Source: an uncultured Collinsella sp. (lineage in GTDB: Bacteria > Actinomycetota > Coriobacteriia > Coriobacteriales > Coriobacteriaceae). Taken from it: a stretch of 47,066 nucleotides of DNA. The translations under genes and the position numbers were made by a program. Below, piece after piece: positions 7,345 through 15,620 of this stretch (positions within the stretch are counted from its first letter, which is position 1; the number at the start of each line of letters is the position of its first letter). Below the pieces are notes generated by a model. It did no database searches, had not been told where the DNA came from, and saw only the letters and a list, made by a program, of their open reading frames with translations. The DNA is taken from assembly GCA_934675795.1 (NCBI GenBank), contig CAKURW010000009.1:1-47066 (forward strand). The letters are read 5' to 3'.

Positions 7345-7465
7345 CAAGTGAGTAGGCTTTTTGCAGGAGGCCAAGCACGCCCCAAAACGCCACAGCTCTG
7401 ACCTGCGGTTTTATTGAGCATTTGCCGCGGTGTGCTCGGCATATCCAAATAAGTCTACTCACTTG
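7345..7465. repeat. 121-bp palindromic element, copy 1
   Basis: The element starts CAAGTGAGTAGGCTTTTT and ends with the near-complement AAGTCTACTCACTTG. Its inner parts (CCAAGCACGC...GTGTGCTCGGC and CAAAACGC...GCGGTTTTATTG) also pair, so the whole can fold as one long hairpin. The second copy at 25,838-25,958 has exactly the same length and nearly the same sequence. No ORF is inside. Confidence 0.8.
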
Positions 7466-7548
7466 CATCTAAGACGCACCAGATAGGCAAAAACCGCCGC
7501 AAAAAGGGGCCGGTTCCCTTCGCGGCTGTTGTTAATACGCCGAGCTTG

Positions 7549-8718
7549 TTATCGTAAAAGCCAATCACGCGCCGAAACCACACTACAGTCTTTCGACTCA
7601 TACGTTGAGTCCACGCGGGCTACAACATAGCGCGCATCTTTTGCAATGTCGATCTCATCGCATACAGTCTGTAGATGGCGGGCGTACTTATCGTGATACG
7701 TTCTGGATGATTTTATTTCGATAGCCTTGGGACTCCCTGAGTTTGTACAGTCGAGCAAATCGATTTCACGCTTGCTGTCGTCCCTATAGAAATACAGCTC
7801 GGGATTCTCGCCCACGTTGAGATGGCTCTTCGCCGTTTCGGAAACGATGAGGTTTTCGAAAACGGCCCCCAGATAAGGGCTCTCCAATAGTTGCTCCAGT
7901 GATCCAATTTTGAGCAAGTAGCAGAGCAGCCCCGTGTCGTAAAAATAGAGCTTGGGCGTTTTAGTTAGACGCTTCTTGGCATTTGCATAATAGGGCTGCA
8001 GCGAAAACGTCAGGTAGCTCTGCTCCAGGATGGACAACCAGCTTTTAATGGTCGATACGCTCACGCCCGTATCTCGAGAAAGCGAGGATATATTGATGAG
8101 GGCACCGACGCTCTGAGCAATTATGGACAGAAACTTATGAAACTCCGCCTTATTGCGCACATCAAGCAAGCCCACAACATCGCGCTCAACATAGGTATCG
8201 ATATAGCTGGGAAAATAAACCGAGGACGGCATTCCGGCGGAACGCAGGCGAGGGTATCCCCCTTCGAGCGCGAACAAATCCACTTCCAGCTGCCCCTGCT
8301 GGCCCCTCTCCGCTTCTCGAAACGATAATGGCAGCAATTTCAAGATCCCGACTCGCCCGGCAAGAGACTGCCCGATGCTTTTCATCATCAAAAAGTTTTG
8401 CGAGCCTGTAAGGATGTATTGACCGGCGTCTCCCCGCTCATCCGAAACAACCTGGATCATTGAAAACAAATCCGGGGCGTATTGCGCCTCATCGATGATG
8501 AGTCCGCCCTTTCGGTTGCGGATAAAACTCACCGGATCCTCCAAGGCCGCGCGCCTCGTTTGAGGGTCCTCAAGCGTGACGTAGGAATAGTCGGGAAAGG
8601 TATGCCGAACCAGCGTAGACTTACCGCTCTGCCTAGGCCCTGTCAACGACACAACAGGAAACCAGCCTGCCATGCGAATGAGCAACTCATGCAAATCCCT
8701 GTTAATGAACTCAGCCAT
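7549..8718 (-). CDS. AAA ATPase with DUF4143 domain (copy 1)
   Basis: The protein (389 residues) opens with an AAA_14-type P-loop domain. Walker A is LTGPRQSGKSTLV, Walker B is GGLIIDEAQYAPDLF, and the sensor-like motif is ILTGSQNF. A DUF4143 half follows, including LRSAGMPSSVYFPSYIDTYVERDV, a winged-helix-like segment (SSLSRDTGVSVSTIKSWLSILE), TPKLYFYDTGLL and a nuclease-like ending YFYRDDSKREIDLL...AIEIKSS. The family is common in anaerobe genomes but its cellular role is not established. The start at 8718 was preferred because AAGGGGCG precedes it. Three 23-bp direct repeats lie just upstream. It is related in architecture, not closely in sequence, to the ATPase at 39,070. Confidence 0.88.
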   Translation of the reverse strand: MAEFINRDLHELLIRMAGWFPVVSLTGPRQSGKSTLVRHTFPDYSYVTLEDPQTRRAALEDPVSFIRNRKGGLIIDEAQYAPDLFSMIQVVSDERGDAGQYILTGSQNFLMMKSIGQSLAGRVGILKLLPLSFREAERGQQGQLEVDLFALEGGYPRLRSAGMPSSVYFPSYIDTYVERDVVGLLDVRNKAEFHKFLSIIAQSVGALINISSLSRDTGVSVSTIKSWLSILEQSYLTFSLQPYYANAKKRLTKTPKLYFYDTGLLCYLLKIGSLEQLLESPYLGAVFENLIVSETAKSHLNVGENPELYFYRDDSKREIDLLDCTNSGSPKAIEIKSSRTYHDKYARHLQTVCDEIDIAKDARYVVARVDSTYESKDCSVVSARDWLLR

Positions 8719-8742
8719 ATCAACGCCCCTTATTGCGCTGTT

Positions 8743-8805
8743 ACCATAATCGGATAGTTTCATTCGCCATAATCTTATATTAGCGTTTACCACAATCTTA
8801 TAGTA
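8743..8805 (-). promoter_or_regulatory. Three 23-bp-spaced direct repeats before ATPase copy 1
   Basis: On the coding strand the motif reads ACTATAAGATTGTGGT, ATATAAGATTATGGC and ACTATCCGATTATGGT, beginning at exact 23-bp intervals (8743, 8766 and 8789 on the given strand). They overlap the presumed promoter and the upstream in-frame codons of the ATPase gene. Binding sites for an autoregulator, or -10-like boxes, are possible. Confidence 0.55.
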
Positions 8806-8859
8806 GCCTAGTTCAAAAGCATTATTTATAGAGCCGAAATCTCAGACCCTAAATAACAA

Positions 8860-8898
8860 AAGCCACCACAATAGGGGCTGTCCCCATTGTGGTGGCTT
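8860..8898. terminator. CCACCACAA hairpin terminator after the MATE gene
   Basis: AAGCCACCACAAT(A)GGGG pairs with CCCCATTGTGGTGGCTT. It lies beyond the MATE stop (8947, minus strand). Similar hairpins occur at 32,988-33,020 and 33,211-33,251. Confidence 0.75.
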
Positions 8899-8946
8899 GC
8901 AGGCGAGTTAACTTGTTCGACTATCGTGCGCCAGCCATGTCCGAGC

Positions 8947-10323
8947 CTAGAGCGTGGCAAGGCGCTTGGACTCGTGCGCGGCGAGCGCAATGGAGATGAT
9001 GCCGGTAATGGCGTCGGCCACCACCAGGGCGATCCACACGCCCTCAACACCCATCATGTTGCCGAGGAGGTACATAAGCGGCACTGAGCAGATCACATAG
9101 CGAAGCAGGCCGGTAAACGTGGCAACACCAACCTTCTCGACCGCCTGGAAATATATCGACATGGTCATGGCAAGATAGCCCAGGGCAACAGCCAGGATGA
9201 CGGTACGCGTGGCGTTGGCGGCAACCTCAACGAGCGCAGGATCGCTGCCGGCAAAGAAGGCGCACACCGGAGTGGCGGCAAGCCAGAGCGCGACGGTGAC
9301 CAGCGCCAGCGTCACAACCTGGTACTTAAGCGTGCAAGAGAGCGTCTCCTTAAGGCGCGCCCAAGCCTTTGCGCCGGCGTTGAAGGCAGCGATGGGCTGC
9401 AGGCCATAGGAGAAGCACTGGGCAACCATCATGGTGATGTAGAGGATGTAGCCGTTGATCACGCCAAAGGCTGCGATGTAGAGCGAGCCCATGTCGCCGC
9501 CGAGCGAGCCCAAAAGCGAGTTGGCAACGGTGTTAAAGATAAAGGTCGCGCCCTGGACCAGGAAGAACGGGAAGCCGATCTTGAGGATCTGGCCGCAGAC
9601 GGCGAGGTCGAGCTTAAGGTCGGCCAGGCTAATCTGGAGCTGGGACTTTTTGCCCCCGATGAACCAGAAGATACCGATGGCCCAGATACCGATGGAAAGC
9701 CCGTAGTACACGCCGGCGCCCATAACGCCAAACTTGAGCACAAACGTAGAAAGCGCGAGCCAGCAGATGGCAACGATGGCCGAAACGGTCATGAGGTTGG
9801 CCTGGACCTGAACCTTCTCGTCCACACGCATCACAGCGGTGACCATCTGGCCAATGACCGTGAGCGGCAGCAGCACGGCGAAGGTGCGCACGCCGGCAAC
9901 GGTATCGGCCATGATGTCGGGCGTGGCGCCAAAGAATGCGCAGATGGGCTCGGTAAACACGGCCATCACCACAGCAAGCAGCACACTCACAATCGTGGTG
10001 AGCCAAAAGCCCTGGCTAAAAGCCTTGCTTGCGCCCTTAATGTCGCCGGCACCCAAAAGGTTGCCCACCACGGCGGGCACGCCGGTGCCAAACAGGTTGC
10101 CAAAGGCCAGGTTGATGTACTCGACCGACATGATGATCGAGACGCAGGCCAGGCCGTGGGCACCCAGGCCCCAACCCATCACGAGGCCCTCGAGGACCAC
10201 CATGATGATCTGGGCGAGCATGCCCTGGCCGGTGACGATGGTGTACTTACGCACCAGACCGGGAATCGGTTGGGAGGCGAGCTCGCGCTCCTCCTCCACG
10301 GCAGCGGTTACTTCTTCTGCCAT
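8947..10323 (-). CDS. MATE-family efflux transporter
   Basis: A 458-residue integral membrane protein with about twelve hydrophobic segments arranged as two homologous halves. It shows the MATE-type opening YTIVTGQGMLAQIIMVVLEGLVMG, then SVEYINLAFGNLFGTGVPAVVGNLLGAG and, in the second half, VAQCFSYGLQPIAAFNAGAKAWARL. It would export cationic compounds by H+ or Na+ antiport, with unknown substrate. The start at 10,323 is set by AAGGAAAGGGGAG. An upstream in-frame start has no ribosome site. It follows the amidohydrolase gene by 87 bases on the same strand, so co-transcription is plausible. Confidence 0.92.
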   Translation of the reverse strand: MAEEVTAAVEEERELASQPIPGLVRKYTIVTGQGMLAQIIMVVLEGLVMGWGLGAHGLACVSIIMSVEYINLAFGNLFGTGVPAVVGNLLGAGDIKGASKAFSQGFWLTTIVSVLLAVVMAVFTEPICAFFGATPDIMADTVAGVRTFAVLLPLTVIGQMVTAVMRVDEKVQVQANLMTVSAIVAICWLALSTFVLKFGVMGAGVYYGLSIGIWAIGIFWFIGGKKSQLQISLADLKLDLAVCGQILKIGFPFFLVQGATFIFNTVANSLLGSLGGDMGSLYIAAFGVINGYILYITMMVAQCFSYGLQPIAAFNAGAKAWARLKETLSCTLKYQVVTLALVTVALWLAATPVCAFFAGSDPALVEVAANATRTVILAVALGYLAMTMSIYFQAVEKVGVATFTGLLRYVICSVPLMYLLGNMMGVEGVWIALVVADAITGIISIALAAHESKRLATL

Positions 10324-10410
10324 TGTTCTCCCCTTTCCTTGAGAGAGTAGTGCTGAATGGATGTCAGGCGGCTGACAACTGGCGCCAAGCCGCCCAGCCA
10401 AACGATGGCG

Positions 10411-12039
10411 CTAGGCCTCAAAGACCACCTTGCCGGCGATCATCGTAAGGGCCGCGGTAGCCTCGAGCACCTCTGCCGGCTCGCAGGTAAAGAGATTGCG
10501 GTCGAGTACGCAAATGTCGGCTTGCTTGCCGCAGGCGAGTGTGCCGATGCGGTCCTCAGCATGCATAGCGTAGGCGCTGCCGTAGGTGTATGCGCGCAGG
10601 GCCTCGGCCATAGTGATTCGCTCCTCGGGGAACCAACCCTCAGGATTAGATCCATCCTCGAGCATGCGGTAGACCGCTCCATAGACTTCCTCCATAGGCT
10701 CAAGCCCCACGACCGGGAAGTCGGAGCCCAGATGCACGCAGGCACCGCTCGCGAGCAGGCTATGAATTGGCCACGAGAGCGCCGCGCGCTCGGGACCAAC
10801 GGCGTCGTCCTTTGCCAAGTCTGCCATATCAAGCAGCATATGCCACGGCTGCATGGCCGGACAGACGCCGAGCTCCGCATAGCGCGGCAAATCCTCAGGT
10901 TGAACAGTCTCGTTGTGCTCCATGGAGTGACGACAGCCCATAAGACCGTAACGCTTCTCGCCCTCCTCGAAGCAGTCCAGGATAAAGCGTACGGAACGAT
11001 CGCCTATGGCATGGATGCGCGTGTCGACACCCCACTCAAGCGCTTTAAGGATGGCTTTGCGCACACGCTCAGGTTCCTCAGCCGGCTCGCCACAGGTCTC
11101 GGGAGCATTAGCATAGGGCTCGAGCATCCAAGCAGTATGATCGGAACACACACCGTCAATGAACTGCTTAAAGCCATGCCACTCGACTTGCGTGCCCGGG
11201 AAGTCGTATTTCGCCCGAATCTCCTCGAGCGTCATGGCCTCGTTCTCAAAAAGGTCTGTGTACATGAACACGCGCAACGGAAGTTCGCCCTTGCGGTTAA
11301 GCTCCGCGAGGAATTTATAGGGGTTATCCATGCTCACAAAAGTGGGGTTTACCATGCCGACTGTCGTAATACCGAGAGCGTTGGCACGATGCGCGGTCTT
11401 GGCAAAGGAAGCACTAGCCACCTCGGGGGCAGGATTGTATACCTCATCCAAGAAAAGGGATCCCGCGTTGTTCGAGAAGACCCCAGTGGGGTTGCCAGCT
11501 TCATCCCTAAGAATCTTGCCGCCTGATGGGTCTGGCGTTTCAGCAGTAATGCCGATTTTCTCGATTGCGCAGGTGTTGGCACTAAACGTGTGCACGTCAA
11601 CCTGCTGCAAAAAGACCGGACGGTCCGAAATGCACTCATCGATCATTGCCGCCGTAGGCATCTCGGGCACGTCCCACTGGAACTGGATAACCTGATAGCC
11701 CACGATCCACTCGTTGTTCGGGTGGTCTTCGGCAAACGCCTGCACGCGTTCCATACACTGCTCAAAGCTTGTGCAATCGATGAGATTGACGGCGAAATCG
11801 GGATCGGACACAAAGGCGCCCTGGGCATAGTGAGTGTGTGAGTCGATGATGCCAGGCATGACGAGCTTATCGCCATAGTCGCGCACCTCGGTATCGGGCC
11901 CGATAAAAGCGTCGAGGTACTTATCCTCGCCGCACGCAACAATCCTGTCACCTGCGACGGCAACGCCGCCCTTGAACGGGGCCAGCCCGTCACCAGTGAA
12001 CACAGCATTACTTTTGATGACTAAATCCGCTTTGTCCAT
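10411..12039 (-). CDS. YtcJ-like metal-dependent amidohydrolase
   Basis: The 542-residue protein belongs to the Amidohydro_3 group. Metal-binding landmarks are GIIDSHTHYAQGAF (HxH), the carboxylated-lysine region EWHGFKQFIDGVCSDHTAWM, HAIGDRS, RHSMEHNETVQ and LGSDFPVVGLEPMEEVYGAV. Such enzymes hydrolyse C-N bonds in amides, but the substrate is unknown for most members. The start at 12,039 follows TGAGGAGG. The longer open frame upstream has no ribosome site. The gene lies among agmatine genes and a LuxR regulator, which hints at a nitrogen-compound substrate, but nothing in the sequence proves it. Confidence 0.88.
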   Translation of the reverse strand: MDKADLVIKSNAVFTGDGLAPFKGGVAVAGDRIVACGEDKYLDAFIGPDTEVRDYGDKLVMPGIIDSHTHYAQGAFVSDPDFAVNLIDCTSFEQCMERVQAFAEDHPNNEWIVGYQVIQFQWDVPEMPTAAMIDECISDRPVFLQQVDVHTFSANTCAIEKIGITAETPDPSGGKILRDEAGNPTGVFSNNAGSLFLDEVYNPAPEVASASFAKTAHRANALGITTVGMVNPTFVSMDNPYKFLAELNRKGELPLRVFMYTDLFENEAMTLEEIRAKYDFPGTQVEWHGFKQFIDGVCSDHTAWMLEPYANAPETCGEPAEEPERVRKAILKALEWGVDTRIHAIGDRSVRFILDCFEEGEKRYGLMGCRHSMEHNETVQPEDLPRYAELGVCPAMQPWHMLLDMADLAKDDAVGPERAALSWPIHSLLASGACVHLGSDFPVVGLEPMEEVYGAVYRMLEDGSNPEGWFPEERITMAEALRAYTYGSAYAMHAEDRIGTLACGKQADICVLDRNLFTCEPAEVLEATAALTMIAGKVVFEA

Positions 12040-12346
12040 ATGAGCCTCCTCAGACGTTACAGGACAATGGATGAGCGCCACGATACGACGCGCCCAATCG
12101 GTGAGGGAGCATTTGTCGCTCCCTACATGACACGTGCCTACGAGCGGTCGGGCGTCTGTCCAGCGCCCTATGCCCCGTGTCAACACCCATTGACGCACCT
12201 CCTGCACAAGCTGCCAAGATGGAAGCGAGCGAACGGACGGCTTAAGAAGGTTTACACGTCTGAGCAGGTATTTTATTGTCAAAGTTTATTGTCGCTTCAT
12301 TACGCCAAGTGGTCTGCGATACGCCGTCAGCCGAACCACTCCAGCC

Positions 12347-13339
12347 TTACGAGCGCCAGAATGTCTCAATCAAGTCGTCACGCGCCTTGACTTCGCTCTT
12401 TACATAGATGCGATGCAGGTGAGCCTTGACGGTACCCGGACTAATCACAAGTTCGTTAGCAATATTTTGGACATCGAGTCCACGCAATACGAGTGTAAGC
12501 ACTTCCTGTTCACGCTTTGAAAGCCCATGCTCGTCCGAGAAAATCACAACACGCGAGACAAGGTCCTCCCGTGCATCACGGCGCTCTGTCGCTACCTCTT
12601 CATCGGCACGAGGGTGACGCGAGAACACACGTAAGATATGGCTGAACTGTTTAAATAGCTGAACGGCTGCAGCCACAAACAATAAATTCTCTGAGATATT
12701 CCGCTCGCCCAGATACCATAAAAAGGCGCTCACCATCACGTTGTCAACGTCAGGCGTGCAGAATAGGATCATATAGGTATCTTCGATAACCACCATCACG
12801 GTAAGCACGCAGGCTATGCAAAAGAACATCCGAGAGCGCTCAAGATCGAGCCGCTCAGCCCTATTCTCCGTCTTGCGATAGCAGGCGTAAGCATATACCA
12901 AGCAGAATGCCATTCCCAAATCGCGCGAAAGCCAAAAAAGATATTGCTGAACCTGGCCCGCAAAGCCAGTACGAGGCACCAGAGCAAGCTGAAGCACGGC
13001 GATCGGTACGACATATGCGGCAACGCGCTTAACGGTCACCTCATCGTGTAAGCGAAACGTTACCCAAAGCCATACGCACGCAAGAATCGCCACGCCCAGC
13101 GCGCAGCGCAGTAACGGATGTTGAAGCGGCTCATTAAACGTCACCACATAGTCATATTTGAGCCGGTTGTACTCATCAAAGAAGATCACCGACATATCGA
13201 AGATATAGAGAAGGAAGCCCGCGGCCGCCACCAAACAATCGCGTCGACGAGTCATGAGCCATATTACGAGCGCAGTTGATGCCGTCACCAATCCAACGCC
13301 CATGACAAGAATCGTGTAGATAAAGAATGCGAAGCTCAT
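12347..13339 (-). CDS. Membrane-anchored LuxR-type regulator (7-TM plus HTH), copy 1
   Basis: Residues 1-240 contain about seven hydrophobic helices (FFIYTILVMGVGLVTASTAL, AAAGFLLYIFDMSVIFF, LGVAILACVWLWVTF, VVPIAVLQLALV, FFCIACVLTVMVVIED and others). The last 65 residues are a LuxR helix-turn-helix (LSKREQEVLTLVLRGLDVQNIANELVISPGTVKAHLHRIYVKSEV). The start at 13,339 follows GAGGG. It shares layout and the motif 'ED-Y-IL...YLGERNISEN' with the gene at 20,183, so the two are paralogues. A membrane sensor that binds DNA directly is inferred. It diverges from a 63-codon gene and lies beside an APC permease. Confidence 0.87.
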   Translation of the reverse strand: MSFAFFIYTILVMGVGLVTASTALVIWLMTRRRDCLVAAAGFLLYIFDMSVIFFDEYNRLKYDYVVTFNEPLQHPLLRCALGVAILACVWLWVTFRLHDEVTVKRVAAYVVPIAVLQLALVPRTGFAGQVQQYLFWLSRDLGMAFCLVYAYACYRKTENRAERLDLERSRMFFCIACVLTVMVVIEDTYMILFCTPDVDNVMVSAFLWYLGERNISENLLFVAAAVQLFKQFSHILRVFSRHPRADEEVATERRDAREDLVSRVVIFSDEHGLSKREQEVLTLVLRGLDVQNIANELVISPGTVKAHLHRIYVKSEVKARDDLIETFWRS

Positions 13340-13429
13340 ACTACCCTCATTCCGCGCACAACCAGCTTGATTCCGCATTACGGTTATGGTAGAAACATCG
13401 AACGAATACCAAGATCGAAAGGAGAGGCC

Positions 13430-13621
13430 ATGGCACCGATTGCACCGCTCAAGATTATTGTCGCGCCTGCCGCCAAGGCCATCGCCAAGATCGGTTCGAC
13501 CATGACCTACGATGACGTTCCTTGCATCGTTGATGAACGCAACGACAGCTGCCCCTACCTGGGCCATGTCCCCTACTTTGCGCCTAAACTCTCCTCTGAT
13601 ATCGAGCAGCACAACCGCTAG
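13430..13621 (+). CDS. Small protein of unknown function (63 aa)
   Basis: A short open frame with a strong ribosome site (AAAGGAGAGG, two bases before the ATG). It begins MAPIAPLKIIVAPAAKAIAKIG and includes VDERNDSCPYLGHVPYF. The alanine- and lysine-rich first 20 residues could be amphipathic. No family was recognised. It diverges from the membrane LuxR gene with only 90 bases between the starts, so the two probably share a control region. Confidence 0.6.
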   Translation: MAPIAPLKIIVAPAAKAIAKIGSTMTYDDVPCIVDERNDSCPYLGHVPYFAPKLSSDIEQHNR

Positions 13622-13716
13622 CATAACCTTCACGATTGCCGCAGTAATCCTCGCAGCAATTTGTTAACTCGGAAGCAACTCCGGTTTTGAGTCCCGCACT
13701 GCCGAACCGAACCCCC

Positions 13717-15114
13717 TCACGATTTGCGTTTTCCACACACGCCAACGCCGGGATTATCGACACTGCGGCCGCGGCGCGATATGAGGCGCGAAACCTCGCC
13801 CAGCAACACGGCGATCACCACACCCATGAGAATGGGCAACTTTGCCATTTCGGCGGGCGAGCCGTTGAGCGGCACAATCGTAGCGACAATCGAAAGCACA
13901 AGCTCCACCACGGGAATCGCAAGTGCCACCGCAAGCACCTTGCCCTCGAAAGGCGCGCGGAATACGCGCGGGCGATCGTCATATTTGCGCAGGCGCCAAA
14001 ACGCTGGGAACATCGGAATATAACTCATGAGCAGAAAGACGACGTTCATCGAAAAGAAGACCCAAAATACGTCGGAGCCCTCGCCCAGCGGAATCTGAAG
14101 CAGTAGTACCAGGCTGGCAAAACAACCGTTAATGATTGCCGAGCCATTGGGCATGCCGGTCTTCTTGGACACCAGCGCAAAGGGGCGCGGCATGTTGCCA
14201 TGGCGCGCGGCATAGCTCGCCACGTTGTTGACGCCAAAGCTCCAGCAGATCATGTTGGCGAACAGCGTCACCAAAAAGGCCACGCCCACGACCATCGTCA
14301 GCGGGTGAGCGCGCCCCACCATGGCGGCGACCGCGTCCACAATGCCCGAATCGAGTGAAAGCTGCTCGGTGGGAACCGCGGCTCCAATGCCGATACCGCA
14401 AATAATGTAGATCGCCGCAACGGCCACGCCACCGGCAATAACCGCCTTGGGGATATCGCGCGACGGGTTTTTCATCGTGCTGGCAAAGGTCGCGACCACT
14501 TCGAAGCCCATAAAGTTGAATAGGATGATCGAAAGATACGTCAGTGAGTTAGTGTCTCCCAGATCGGGGACAAAGCTCTTAAACGACATATCGTTGGAAA
14601 AGCCGTTATTGCAGGCAAACCAGATGCCGACGATTCCCACCACGGCGGTAATGAGCACCTTGATGACGGCGCCGCCGTCCATGACCCAATCGGCCTCGGC
14701 CACCGGGTGCATCGCCATGACCGTGACGCCCCACACAAAGGCAAGCTCGATGGCAATTCGGACCCCAAGCGAAAATTCGATGCCCCATACCGCATTGATG
14801 ACACTGGGAAACATGCAAGCGATGCTTGCCACCCACAGCGGAAAGTTGACCCAATAGCACCAGGAGCAACGGGCGCCCCAACGGTCGCCCAAGCCCAGGC
14901 GAACCCAATCGTACAGGCCGCCCTCGGAATCGAACGCCGTACCGAGCTCGGCCACCACCAGGCCATAGGGAAGCAAAAACGTAATGATGAGGAAGATCCA
15001 CCAGAAGAACTGCACGTTACCCATGGCAGACGCCGGAGCAGCCGCCTCGATGGTAAAGACAACGCAGATAACCGAGAGGATGACCTCGAACAGGGAGAAC
15101 TTTTTACCTACCAT
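13717..15114 (-). CDS. aguD: APC-family amino acid/polyamine permease (agmatine/putrescine exchanger-like), copy 2
   Basis: A 465-residue protein with about twelve membrane segments. It is a clear paralogue of the permease at 17,206-18,645, sharing EAAAPASAMGN versus EAAAPAAAIGN, WWIFLIITFLLPYGLVVAELG, GLYDWVRLGLGDRWGAR, IILFNFMGFEV and NMICWSFGVNNVA. In other bacteria AguD swaps external agmatine for putrescine. This copy's position near aguA and aguB supports that, but a different amine is possible. The start is preceded by GGGGGAG and overlaps the end of a 60-codon frame. A 400-base leader rich in hairpins lies upstream. Confidence 0.85.
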   Translation of the reverse strand: MVGKKFSLFEVILSVICVVFTIEAAAPASAMGNVQFFWWIFLIITFLLPYGLVVAELGTAFDSEGGLYDWVRLGLGDRWGARCSWCYWVNFPLWVASIACMFPSVINAVWGIEFSLGVRIAIELAFVWGVTVMAMHPVAEADWVMDGGAVIKVLITAVVGIVGIWFACNNGFSNDMSFKSFVPDLGDTNSLTYLSIILFNFMGFEVVATFASTMKNPSRDIPKAVIAGGVAVAAIYIICGIGIGAAVPTEQLSLDSGIVDAVAAMVGRAHPLTMVVGVAFLVTLFANMICWSFGVNNVASYAARHGNMPRPFALVSKKTGMPNGSAIINGCFASLVLLLQIPLGEGSDVFWVFFSMNVVFLLMSYIPMFPAFWRLRKYDDRPRVFRAPFEGKVLAVALAIPVVELVLSIVATIVPLNGSPAEMAKLPILMGVVIAVLLGEVSRLISRRGRSVDNPGVGVCGKRKS

Positions 15115-15286
15115 GGCACGCTCCCCCTACAGCAAAAAGGATGGCATCTGTACCGAAGGCGCAGCCCAAGGTAGGGTTGCAGGCCGCGTCACCGGTGCAG
15201 GTGCCATCCCAAAGAGAAGAGAGGATGCAATTGTTGGACCAACGCTCGCGGAACAGGCGCGTGTAGATAACGATACGCTGGTACAT
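15104..15286 (-). CDS. Possible 60-codon leader peptide overlapping the permease start
   Basis: The frame starts ATGTACCAGCG after GGAGTATCT and ends in a TAA that overlaps the permease ATG by 11 bases. This arrangement would suit translational coupling. The peptide (MYQRIVIYTRLFRERW... to ...FAVGGACHGR) contains five cysteines in its last 41 residues. Its coding DNA includes a long inverted repeat (GGATGGCATCTGTACC at 15,139 against GGTGCAGGTGCCATCC to 15,211). It could instead be only a structured leader. Confidence 0.35.
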   Translation of the reverse strand: MYQRIVIYTRLFRERWSNNCILSSLWDGTCTGDAACNPTLGCAFGTDAILFAVGGACHGR

Positions 15287-15334
15287 AGATACTCCGATCA
15301 AAACGGTCGCGCTCGCAACCGGAAACTATCAGCA

Positions 15335-15417
15335 ATTGAATACGCGTCTGACCTGGGAAATTCAAGCGAACAATTGGCCTAACCCGCAATAAATCCCAGA
15401 TCAGACGCGTATTCAAT
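15335..15417. repeat. 24-bp inverted repeat with 35-base loop
   Basis: ATTGAATACGCGTCTGA and following bases (15,335-15,358) are mirrored at 15,394-15,417 with a single difference, which would be a G-U pair in a minus-strand transcript. It lies about 220 bases before the permease start. It might be an operator, a 5' leader stem or a small repeat. Confidence 0.6.
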
Positions 15418-15428
15418 CAAAGAAAAAG

Positions 15429-15458
15429 GGCACTCCGATGTGGAGGCAACGGAGTGCC
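15429..15458. terminator. Terminator-like hairpin in the aguA-aguD intergenic region
   Basis: GGCACTCCG pairs with CGGAGTGCC, with an A-rich flank on the left, which becomes a T-run on the minus strand after the hairpin. It would end minus-strand transcription coming from aguA copy 2. Confidence 0.5.
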
Positions 15459-15463
15459 TAAAG

Positions 15464-15515
15464 AAAAGCCAGCCGATCAATCAGGTAGCCCTGTTCGCTT
15501 GACCGGCTGGGTTTT
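15464..15515. terminator. Bidirectional terminator hairpin after aguA copy 2
   Basis: AAAGCCAGCCG-TCAA pairs with TTGA-CGGCTGG and TTTT, giving A-rich and T-rich flanks suited to either direction. It follows the nested hairpins downstream of the agmatine deiminase gene. Confidence 0.65.
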
Positions 15516-15601
15516 CGAGGTGCCCCAGGTCGCCGCGAAAGAGGAGCGAAGCGTACTTTGGTACGCGAGCGACGGCTTGAGCGGCGAGATGGGGTGCCTC
15601 G
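15516..15601 (+). ncRNA. Nested hairpin element, family B copy 1
   Basis: Outer arms CGAGGTGCCCC (15,516-15,526) and GGGGTGCCTCG (15,591-15,601) pair with two G-U wobbles on the plus strand. An AGG/GAT internal loop is followed by a TCGCCGC/GCGGCGA stem, purine-rich single strands (GAAAGAGGAGCGAA and GAGCGACGGCTTGA) and a GCGTAC/GTACGC tip. The wobbles favour a plus-strand RNA. It shares AGGT...GAAA...TTGA...AGAT order with family A. Confidence 0.55.
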
Positions 15602-15620
15602 GAAAGCCAGACGTTTACTC

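Noticed and set aside
10411..12282. Longer 623-residue form of the amidohydrolase
   Set aside because: The extra 81 N-terminal residues have no homology-like features or ribosome site. The ATG at 12,039 has GAGGAGG and begins a typical amidohydrolase N-terminus.
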